Below, piece by piece: positions 27,776 through 39,700 of a stretch of 64,000 bases of DNA. Location: the NCBI RefSeq assembly GCF_013284245.2, contig NZ_CP085876.1, positions 817,001 through 881,000 of the forward strand. The letters are read 5' to 3'. Below the pieces are notes generated by a model. The model saw only the letters and a list, made by a program, of their open reading frames with translations, searched no databases and was not told where the DNA came from. Each line of letters starts with the position of its first letter. Position 1 is the first letter of the stretch. The position numbers and the translations under genes were made by a program. The DNA is from Brevibacillus sp. DP1.3A (lineage in GTDB: Bacteria > Bacillota > Bacilli > Brevibacillales > Brevibacillaceae).

Positions 27776-30700
27776 TTGGATCAATTAAACGCGTTAACCT
27801 ATAAATTGCTGTGGGGGCAGCTGTGGGAACTCGGACAGTTTACACAGCATCCGTTTGACTTGGACGCTCTGAAGGCCAAGGTGCATTCGCGCTATGGAAG
27901 CTGGCTTAAAGAGAGCCTGACACAGCTGACCGAACAGGGGTATATCAGGCTGCCACAAGGACAGGGCCTTGCGAAAGCAGCTCCTCCTGTTCATCTGAAC
28001 GAGGTGTGGGAAGAGTGGGCGGCCGCCAAGAAGGAATGGCTGCACAATCCTAATTTACATGCCCAAGTCAACCTGTTGGAAACAGCGCTTCGGGCGCTTC
28101 CGGCGATATTGACCGGCCGGACCTCCGCCACTGACGTTCTGTTTCCAAACGGCTCGATGGAGCTTGTCGAAGGCATCTATAAATATAATCCGGTATCGGA
28201 TTACTTTAACGAGGTGTTGGCCAATACAGCGGCCGCATATGTAAAAAGTCTGGGTCAAGGGCAACGGATGCGCATTCTTGAGCTGGGAGCGGGAACGGGC
28301 GGTACGAGCGAGATGGTCTTCCGCAAGCTGGAGCCTTATCGGGTACAGATCGCGGAGTACGTTTACAGCGACTTATCGAAAGCACTTCTTATCCGTGCAC
28401 AAGAACAATACGGACCGGCAGTTCCCTATTTAAGCTGCCGGATCGTGAACGTTGAAGAGCCCTTGGAGGAACAGGGGATTTCGTCAGGCACATTCGATAT
28501 GGTCATCGCGTCAAATGTGCTGCATGCGACAAAAAATATTCGGCTTACGCTGCGCACCGTTAAATCTGCACTGAAAAAAAATGGTTTATTGCTGCTAAAT
28601 GAGATGAGCAACAATACGCTCTTCGCTCACCTGACATTCGGTCTTCTGGATGGCTGGTGGCTCTATGAGGACGACTGGCTGCGCATTCCGGGTTCGCCCG
28701 CCTTAACTTCGGAGACCTGGACGAAAGTTTTGGAGCAGGAGGGGTTCCAGTCGGTTTATTTCCCGGCGCAGGCATCCCGGAACTTGGGACAGCAGATTAT
28801 CGCTTGCCAGAGCGATGGCGTTGTACGAAAATCCGGCACATCGTCAGCAAAACGAACTGGGTCGAATATGGATACCGCTGCGGCGATGATTGTCTCCACA
28901 ACGGCAGATGATACCGGAAAAGTGGAACCGAAAGCGGATTGGACTGCTCAGGACAATGACAGATACGTGCAAGCTGTCAAGCTCATGCTTAGAAAGCACA
29001 TCTCGACAGCACTTAAGGTTGACCGTGATCAGATCGCTCCGAACCATGCTTTTGCCGATTACGGGCTGGATTCCATTACGAGCGTTCACTTAATCCAATT
29101 GGTTAATGAGGAGCTTGGACTGGAGCTGCCGACGACCGTTCTGTTTACATACAGCTCGATTAATCAGTTTACAGGCTATTTGCTGGCTGAGCACGGCGAA
29201 GCCGTTTCCCGGGTTTTCGGAGCTGCGGACCGCATAGCGCCGCAGGCGGCTGTTAGGCCGAACGAAGTCGAATCGCCCCCTGCGTTCCAGAAGGCGGATG
29301 CACGAGCCCAAGGGCCGGCTCATAAGGAGCCGATTGCCATCATCGGCATAAGCGGAAGGTTTGCCAAATCCCGTAGCATGGAAGAATTATGGGAGCATTT
29401 GGCCAGTGGAACGGATTTGGTCGGGGAAATCACGCGATGGAAACAGTCGGACTCCAATATCGTTCGCTATGGTAGCTTACTTGATGATTATGACGAGTTC
29501 GACCCGTACTTTTTTCATATTTCGGGAACGGAAGCGGTTTACATGGATCCTCAGCAGCGGTTGTTTCTGGAGGAGTCCTGGAAAGCGCTGGAGGACGCCG
29601 GCTATGCCGGATCGGCAATGGAAGGCCGCCGGTGCGGCGTTTATGTCGGGTACAATATCGGCGATTATATGCATCTGCTCGGCGACAATCCCCCGGCGCA
29701 GGCGATGTGGGGAAATGCCGGTGCTATCGTAGCTGCCCGAATTTCGTATTATTTGAACTTGAGAGGCCCGGCGATAGCAGTCGATACCGCCTGCTCCAGC
29801 TCACTCGTATCTGTTCATCTTGCATGTCAGGGACTGTGGGCGCGTGAGACAGATATGAGCTTGGCCGGGGGTGTGTTCATTCAGTCTACCCCGACTTTCC
29901 ACGACAGTGCACAGCGGGCAGGCATGCTGTCTGCTTCCGGGCGCTGTTATACGTTTGATGAACGGGCGGACGGTTTTGTGCCGGGAGAGGGCGTCGGTGC
30001 GGTTGTTCTCAAACGGTTAAGCGATGCGATTGCCGACGGCGACCATATCTACGGTGTCATTGCCGGATCGGGCATGAACCAGGACGGCACGACCAACGGG
30101 ATTACGGCACCGAGCGGCGCTGCACAGGAAGAGCTCGAGCGCGAAGTGTATGAACAATTCGGCATCGATCCCGGGCGCATTCAATTGGTAGAAGCACACG
30201 GCACCGGTACTAAGCTTGGCGACCCCATCGAGCATGAGGCGTTGACGCGCGCATTTAGACATTACACAACCAAAACGGAATACTGTGCGATTGGCTCTAT
30301 CAAGACAACGATCGGCCATACGATCGCTGCAGCGGGCATCGCGGGGTTGATCAAGCTGATGTTGTCATTGAAATATAAAAAGCTTCCGCCATCCCTTCAT
30401 TATCAGAAGGGCAATGCGAATATCCGAATGGAGGGAAGCCCCTTCTACGTCAACACCCGCCTCAAGGAATGGCCTGCTGAGCCGGGTGAAAGCCGGTTCG
30501 CGGCGATCAGTTCATTCGGCTTCAGCGGGACGAATGTGCACATGGTCCTTCAGGAAGCGCCGACGATAGATCGTCAGCCAAGGCCAACGCGCAGTCATCT
30601 GCTGGTGCTGTCGGCGCATTCCGACGCGCAGCTGCGTCAGCAGGCGGAGCAGCTTATCGCTTACTGCGGCAAGCATCCCGAAGCGGATATCGGGGATATG

Positions 30701-33700
30701 AGCTATACACTGCTGATCGGACGTAAGCATTTGCCGCATCGGCTGGCCTGTATCATCGAGGATGTGACTGCCCTTGTCGCTGTGCTGAACCGCTGGCTCC
30801 TTGAGGGGAGCGCGCCGGGCCTCTTTGCGTCGGTCGTGCACGAATGGGAACGGCAGGAGGATGCGATCAAGAAGAACGAGGGTCTGGTGTGCATCATGGA
30901 ATGGCGTAATTCGGAGCTCGATAAGCCGGAGATGTTAGAAAGGATTGCCCGCTTGTATCAGCAAGGCTATGAGCTGGCGTATGACAAGCTGTTTACAGCC
31001 AGTCAATACAGACGGATTTCATTGCCGGTGTATCCCTTTGCACGGGAGAGATTTTGGGTGCCGCTTAGGGGAGTAAGTGAGTCGGTGAAGCGGGAAGAAC
31101 GGCATCAATCGGAAGTTCTTCATCCGCTGGTGCACCGCAATACGTCGACGCTTACGGAGCAGCGGTACAGCTCCGTATTCACGGGCGATGAGCCCTTCTT
31201 CACGGACCATGTGTTAAACGGCCAGAAGATTTTTCCCGGCTCCGCTTACTTGGAAATGGCTCATGCAGCCGTACGGCTTGCTACTGAATCGGCTGCTGAC
31301 GACGGACGAATCCTGCAGCTGAAGCATGTTGGATGGGTACAACCCCTCATTGCGCGGGATGAACCGGTTGTCCTTCACATCGCGCTCGCTTCCGGAGAGA
31401 ATGAGGAAATTACGTTCGAGGTATACAGCTTGTCGGGGGATAAAGACAGGGAAGAAGCGGTTGTTCATTTTCAAGGTTCGGGAAGGTGGACGGCAGCCGC
31501 GCCGGAGGAGCGGCTGAATGTGCGGGAGGCGCAAGCGGCATGCCGCCATACGGTTTCGTCGGAAGCATGCTACGAGGCGTTTGCACAGATCGGCTTTCAT
31601 TACGGCATCACCCACAAGGGCATCGAGCAGCTTCATATTGGAGAACAGGCTGCGCTGGTGAAGCTGTCGATGCCTGCTGATCGAGGGAGCGTGGAGCCTT
31701 TTACGATGCATCCCGGTCTGCTGGATGCCGCACTCCAATCGATGGCCGGTCTTGTATTCGGAGAAAATAACGTAAGCCCATTGGATGGCAGTCTTCGTTT
31801 AAGCCCGCTTCTGCCTTTCGCTATTGAAACGCTCGATATCGTACATGCCATGGATGCCGAGATGTGGGCGTATTTGCGATTCAGCCACGACTCGGGGATG
31901 CATGGCGGCATTAAGAAGATTGATATCGATTTGGTTGACGCTCAGGGCCGTTTATGCGTACGGATCAAAGGGTATGCTGCCCGTTCGGTACAAGCCAACA
32001 CACACTCGGACGAGGGGGTGTTATTGTTCGAGCCGATATGGGAAACGGCGGAGGACTCTATAGGTACAAACGAAGCTGTGCACCGATATGAGCGCCGAAT
32101 TGTCGTCGCTACTGAAGACTGTGCCTTCGCTCTGAAGGAAATCGAAGGACAGGGGGATGACGTCCGGTGCATCGCCCTGCAGACCGAACATCAGGATAAG
32201 ATCGACCTGCGTTACCATGCTTATGCAGAACAGCTGCTCAGTATCGTACAGGAAGTGCTGCAGGATAACCGCTCCACTATGATACAGCTGCTTATCGGCC
32301 ATACCGATCAACAGCAATTGGCTGCGGGGTTGTCGGGAATGCTCAAAACAGCGGCCATGGAAGAGCCGAGAATAGCCGGCCAGCTGATCGAGCTTGAAGC
32401 TCAGTCGAGTGAGCAGCACCTCGCCCAATTGCTAGCGGCGTACGCAAAGCACCCAGAATTACACCACATCCGATTGAATAGGGAGCAGCAGAGCATTCTG
32501 CGCTGGCGCGAGATGCGAACGGTTCCCGAGTCGTCTACAGTCGTTCCTTGGAAGGATGGCGGCGTTTACCTCATAACCGGGGGAACAGGCGGACTTGGCG
32601 TGCTGTTTGCGGAAGAAATTGCGCGAAGGACCCGTGGCGCTGCCGTGATCCTTGCGGGACGTTCAGCGCTGGACCAAAACAAGCGCGAACGGATAGAGCA
32701 ATTAACCAATCGAGGGCTGACGGTGGAATACAGGCAAACGGATGTCGGTAGCCTGGAGGCGGTGGAAACGCTGATCCAAGAGATTTGCCGCAAATACGGT
32801 ACATTGAACGGGATCCTGCACGGCGCCGGTGTTATTCAAGATGCTTATTTGAAGAAAAAGTCCGCGGTTGAACTTCAGCAGGTTCTTCGGCCAAAAGTAT
32901 CCGGAACGGTCCATCTGGATGATGCGACTCGCCATATTCCGTTGGATTTCTTCCTACTTTTCTCGGCTTTAGCAGGTGTAATAGGTAATCCCGCTCAGGC
33001 TGATTATGCGGCCGCCAACGCTTTTCTGAATCGTTTTGCTGCCTACCGTAACGAGTTAGCGGGAGCCGGACAACGGCATGGCCGCACATTGTCGATTTGT
33101 TGGCCGCTGTGGCAAGAAGGCGGCATGCAGGTTCATGCCGAGACGGCGAAGCTGTTGAAGCAGAAGAGCGGCATGCGAGCAATGGCAAGCAGCACGGGCA
33201 TTCAAGCGTTTTACATGGCTTTGGCTGCTGGAAAATCGCAAATCACCGTTATCGACGGTGAGAAAGAAACGTTACGCGTCTTTATGCGGATGGCACAAAA
33301 CGAAGGGAAGGTGCAGGCTTTCGAAAGCAGTATGAAAGAGCCGTCCGCTTGGGATCAAAGCGATGCGCTTCAGGAGAAAGCGGTCGCGTATTTGACGAAT
33401 TTGATATCATCCGTGGCCGGCACGCCCGCCAGCCGGATGGACCCGGACGCTCCGATGGAAACGTACGGCCTCGATTCCGTCATGGTGATGCAAATCACCA
33501 GCCGGCTGGAAGCATCCTTCGGTTCCCTGTCGAAAACATTGTTTTTCGAATATCCGAACATCGGTCGACTGGCGGCTTTTTTCATCGAACATCATCGGTT
33601 CCGTTTGGCCGAGTTAGTTGGCGCTAAAATGGCGGCGGAAGATTCCATGAGTCCTATTACCGTATTACTGAAGCCAAAGAAAGCAGGCCGCAAAGCTGCA

Positions 33701-36700
33701 CGCCCGATCTCCAAGCGGCCGACAGAAGCACGGGACGGAAGTCGTGTACACGATATTGCGATCGTCGGTATAGCCGGCCGTTATCCGGGCGCTAAAAATG
33801 TTGAACAATTTTGGGAGAAGCTTCGTGACGGTCAGGACTGCATCAGCGAAATTCCGCCCGACCGCTGGGATCACAGCGTCTACTATGACCCGGATAAGAG
33901 CAAGCCGGGCAAAGTGTATACGAAGTGGGGCGGATTTGTGGAGGGCGTCGACCGCTTCGATCCGATGTTCTTTCATATATCGCCGCGTGAAGCCGAGATC
34001 ATGGACCCGCAGGAAAGATTGTTTCTGCAATGCGTCTATGAATCGATCGAAGACGCCGGATATACACGGGAAACGCTCGCTGCCGAGGGGCAAGGGAAGA
34101 CGAAGCGGGTTGGCGTATTCGTTGGCGTCATGAACGAGGAATATCAGCTATATGGCGCGGAGTTGACTGCCCGAGGGAAGCCAATCGCACTATCCGGTAA
34201 TCCCTCGTCTGTCGCAAACCGGGTCTCTTACTTCTGCGATTTCAAAGGACCAAGCATGGCGGTGGACACGATGTGTTCCTCGTCGCTGACAGCCATTCAT
34301 CTGGCTTGCCAAAGCTTGCGGCAAGGGGAAAGCCGTGTTGCCGTGGCCGGCGGCGTCAACGTATCCGTCCACCCGAATAAATACATTTTCCTTTCCCAAG
34401 GCAAATTCGTTTCCAGCAAAGGTCGCTGTGTAAGCTTCGGGAAAGACGGCGACGGTTACGTACCCGGCGAAGGGGTAGGTGCAGCTGTGCTGAAACCGCT
34501 CGAAGATGCAATTGCGGACGGCGATCACATTTATGGCATTATCAAGGGAACGGCCATCAACCATGGCGGCAAGACAAACGGCTATTCGGTACCCAGTCCG
34601 GCTGCGCAGGCCGATGTCATTGGCGAGGCAATCAAGGATGCCGGTATTGATCCGCGAACCATTAGCTATATCGAAGCGCACGGCACGGGCACCTCGCTTG
34701 GCGATCCGATTGAAATCGCGGGCTTGAGCCAATCCTTCCGCGCCTATACGGCAGATGATCGCTTTTGTGCGATCGGCTCGGCCAAATCGAACATCGGTCA
34801 TTGCGAAAGCGCAGCAGGCATTGCTGGTTTGACGAAGGTATTGCTTCAGATGAAATACGGTCAACTGGCGCCTTCTCTGCATGCGGAGGAGCTCAATCCG
34901 AACATCGATTTCGAGCAATCACCTTTTGTGGTACAGCGGACGCTGGAGGCCTGGAACCGACCTGTTCTGACCATAGACGGGACTGCAAGGGAAATTCCGA
35001 GAATCGCCGGACTCTCTTCCTTTGGCGCGGGAGGCTCCAACGGGCATCTCGTCATCGAAGAATATATTTCAGACGAGCATGTGACAGGCGAAAAGCAGAC
35101 TTACCATAGGCACGATCCGGCTATCATTGTACTTTCAGCGCGCGACGAAGAGCGTCTACAGCTCGTTGCGCAGCGTCTCTTGTCCTTCATACGCGATCAA
35201 GGCTGTGATCACACAAACCTGGAGAATCTGGCCTACACCCTCCAAGTGGGCCGGGAAGCGATGGAGGAACGGCTGGCGATGCTCGTCGGTTCGATCGAAG
35301 AGCTGGAGAATAAGCTGCTTGCTTATTTAGCGGATCGCGAAGAAAGGGACAACGTTTTCCGCGGTCACATCCAGACTAATGAACTGATGCAAATGTGGCG
35401 GACAGACGAGGATTTATCGGAGACGTTTAAGGCATGGATGAGAAAAGGGAAATTCGGGAAGATCCTCGGTCTGTGGGTGAAAGGACTGAACATCGATTGG
35501 CGTCTGCTTTACGAAGATACGGTTCCCCGCCGGATGAGCCTGCCAACGTATCCGTTTGCGGAGGAGAGGTACTGGATACCGGAAACCGACAGCATATTTG
35601 CTCGGGAAGGAGAGGGCGGGAAGCCTCTTCATCCGCTGCTGCACCGGAATACATCGGACGTGTCGCAGCTGCGTTTCAGTTCGCTGTTTACCGGTAAGGA
35701 GCAGTTCCTGAGCGATCATGTTGTTCATGGGAATAAGATCATGCCGGGCGCCGCTTACCTCGAAATGATTCGCGCAGCCGCTGAGGCTGCAGCCGGCAAG
35801 CTGTTAAGTTCGGCAGGCACTCGTCTTCATCAGATCGTATGGAGAAAACCGCTTGTCATAAACGACGCATCCTCCGAGGTGCATATTCGGCTCCGTAAGG
35901 AAGACGAAGAATTGGCATGCGAGGTCTTTACCAATCAGGGCGAAGACGAGAATGAGGTCTTGTATTGTACGGCAACGGTATCGCTTCAGGAGCCCGAAGA
36001 GAGCCCAATTATGGATATTGAAGTCATAAGAGCACAATGCAGCGGGCCGAAGCTGTCAGGAGAGCAATGCTATCGGGCATTCGAATCAGCCGGACTTTTG
36101 TATGGACCCGGCAACAGAGGGATCAGAATTATCTATACCGGCAACGATCAAGCTTTGGCGAACGTGTTTGTTCCGGCGGAAGCAGCCGGCACGCCGCATG
36201 ATTATGTGCTTCATCCGAGTTTGATTGATTCCGTCTTCCAGGCAACGATCGGCTTGTTTCCCCGTCAAGTTCTGGAAGCAATGGAGGGGCAGCCGCAGTC
36301 CGTGAGCCCAATCGTTCCTTTTGCGCTGGAGGAATTGGACATCCTTGGCCCATGTTCAGGAGAGATGTGGGCATGGATCCAGTTCAGCAGCGGTCTTCTA
36401 CCGGAGAGCCCGATCCGCAAGCTGGATATCGAGCTTATCGACAGCAGTGGAATCGTTTGTGTACGGATGAGAGGATTGACGTCCAGACGGATTGACGGTG
36501 AAGAGGTTCGTGATCAACCTGTTGCAACCCCTAAGGAAACGCTTTTGTTCCAGCCGATATGGGAACGGAAGCCTTGCTATACGGAGAACACAGTGACTTA
36601 TACCAGGCGTATCGTCTTGTTGGGCGGATCGGACAGCTCGCTTGCGGATCAACTCATGCAACAGGGGGGCGGGGCTGAGGTTCATCTATTGGGCGACGGC

Positions 36701-39700
36701 CTGGAAAGTATGACGCTGGAGTCGCGTTATACGTTTTATGCCAAACGGATGTTGAAACAGCTTCAATCCGCACTTCATGGTACGGAAGGCAGGACGCTGA
36801 TTCAATTGGTGCTCCCGTATAACGACAATCAACGTCTCATGGTTGGATTAAGCGGAATGCTGAAGACCGCTGCTCTTGAACAACCCGGTGTCGTCGGGCA
36901 GACGATTTTACTGGGTAAGGACTCGGCGGGCCCTGTCATTGCCGGGATTATCGAAGAGAATGGGTCTGAACCGGAAGATGACGTCATTCGTTATGAAGTC
37001 GGCAATCGTTATGTTCAAAGGCTTGTGGAAATGGGACTCAAAAACGGGGTTCCGGTACCTTGGAAACATAACGGCACGTATCTGATCACAGGCGGCTGCG
37101 GCAAGCTTGGGATGATCGCTGCGCGAGATGCCGCCGCGCGAACTAGTGGTGCGAACCTGATCCTAACGGGGCGCTCCGCTCATGATGAACAGATACAGAA
37201 GCATCTTGACGAATTGAAAGCGGTGGGAGCCCATGCAGAGTACTGCAGCTTGGACATCAGCGACGCTTCCGCCATCCAAGAAACAATCGAACGGATAGAA
37301 GCTCGTTATGGCGGTTTGTCCGGCATCATTCATTGCGCAGGCACTCGAGCGGACAGCTTCATCTTGAAAAAAACGGAAATAGACATCGATCGGGTATTCG
37401 CCGCTAAAGTGGCCGGTCTTATTCATCTGGACCGTTCAACGAGGCATATGGAGCTCGACTTTATGCTGCTTTATTCCTCTCTTGCCGGAACGCTGGGCAA
37501 TTTCGGTCAAGCCGACTATGCAGCCGCCAATGGGTTTATGGACGCGTTCGCAGCGCATCGGAACGATCTTACGGCTTCAGGACTTCGCAAGGGCAAAGCC
37601 TGCTCGATCGCCTGGCCGCTCTGGGAGAAGGGCGGCATGCAAATCGATGAGGAAACGCTCTCCATGATGAACAGGCTGACCGGGATGTCTGTGCTCGAAA
37701 CCGCCGACGGGTTGCACGCTTTATATGCCGCAGCAGTATCTGCAGCGGACCATGTCCTGACGATAGCGGGAGATCCTTCCCGTATGCGGGCTGCCTTGAC
37801 GGCTGGGAGCCAGTCTCCACCGCAGGCTCAAGCTCGGCCGGCAGCTGTCGTGCAGCAGCCTGTAAAGGCTGACGGCATTCTGGCCTTTCCTCAGGATGAG
37901 CTGGAGCAGAAGACCATAGCGTACTTAAAATCGCTTGTATCGGCGGTAATTAAGCTGCCCATTCAGCGGATGCATGAGGATACGCCATTCGAGAAATATG
38001 GTGTCGATTCAGTGACCATCATGCAGCTGACAGCGAGTCTGGAACAATCATTCGGAACGTTGTCCAAAACGCTGTTCTTTGAATATATGACGATCAGGGA
38101 GTTGGCCGGCTATTTGATGCGTGCTCACCTCGGCCGTCTGCCTGCTGTCTTGGGCTTGGAGGACGGTTCTTCGTTCGAATCGGCAGCGTCCATCCCTGAA
38201 CGCGCCGGGCTTTCGGGTCATGACAGCCATGCTGTAGAGAAAGTAGAACCGCCAGCCGGCAATAACGATGTTGAATCGGTAGGTGCTACAACCGAATGGC
38301 GGCCGGAGGATATCGCGATTATCGGGGTGGCCGGACGCTATCCGGGAGCAAGAGACGTGGAGGCGTTTTGGCACAATATCCGGAACGGCGTCGACAGCAT
38401 CACCGAAATCCCGGCAGACCGTTGGAATCATGAGGCAATCTTTGATGCAGAGCCTGATAAACAGGGGAAAACCTATTCCAAATGGGGAGGCTTCCTGGAA
38501 GGGGTGGATCGCTTCGATCCGCTGTTCTTTCACATTTCGCGCAAAGAAGCGGCGTTTATGGATCCTCAGGAGCGATTGTTTCTACAGTGCACGTACGAAC
38601 TGCTGCAGGATGCCGGATACACGAGGCAGGACCTGCAGCAGCTCGATTCGTCCGGTCTTGGCGGTAATGTAGGCGTTTACGTCGGTGTCATGTACGAGGA
38701 ATATCAGCTTTATGGTGCGGAAGAAACGGTTCGGGGCCGGCCGATGGCGCTGTCGGGCAGCGCTTCGTCGATTGCGAACCGCGTCTCGTATTTTTGCAAT
38801 TTCCATGGACCGAGCCTGGCTATCGATACGATGTGCTCATCTTCACTCTCCGCGATACATTTGGCCTGCCAAAGTCTGCGGGAGGGAGAATGCGATGCAG
38901 CTATAGCAGGGGGTGTAAACCTTTCCATTCATCCGAATAAGTACTTGGCGCTTACGCAAGGAAAATTCGCGTCGAGCAAAGGCCGGTGCGAGAGCTTCGG
39001 CGAGGGAGGCGACGGTTACGTGCCAAGCGAAGGCGTCGGCGCCGTTCTGTTAAAGCCGTTGTCACGGGCCATTGCCGACAATGACCGCATCTACGGCGTC
39101 ATTAAAGGCTCAGCCGTCAACCATGGCGGTAAGACGAACGGCTACTCGGTTCCGAATCCGAAAGCGCAGGCAAGTGTGATCGAGCGGGCGATCCGGAAGT
39201 CGGGCATTGATCCGGCCGCGATCAGCTATATCGAAGCGCATGGGACCGGTACGGCGCTTGGCGATCCCATCGAAATAAAAGGTTTAAGTGATGCATGGAA
39301 AACGAGTGCCCTTCCGACATCCGCTTGTGCGATCGGTTCCGTAAAATCCAACATTGGTCACTGCGAGAGCGCAGCGGGAATTGCGGGCTTAACGAAGGTT
39401 CTGATGCAGTTGAAATACGGGGAGCTGGCGCCATCGCTTCATTCCGAGAAGCTGAACCCGAATATCGTCTTCCCGGATACACCGTTTAGGGTGCAGCAGA
39501 AGCTGGAGGAATGGAAGCGGCCCGTCGTCGAAGCAGGCGGAGAAAAGCAGGAAATGCCGCGCATAGCGGGCATTTCTTCGTTCGGTGCGGGAGGATCCAA
39601 TGCTCACTTAATCGTGGAAGAATATAATCCGCCCGCAGCGGTACATTCGGTCGATCAGGCCGGGAGTACCGTTCCGATTGTTTTGTCTGCGCCGAACAAA

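Noticed and set aside
27755..27778. Frameshift or nonsense mutation splitting one C-D gene
   Set aside because: AAAGGGG and a TTG start follow the stop, and genes E and F are divided at the same architectural point, so a natural boundary is more likely; kept only as a check.
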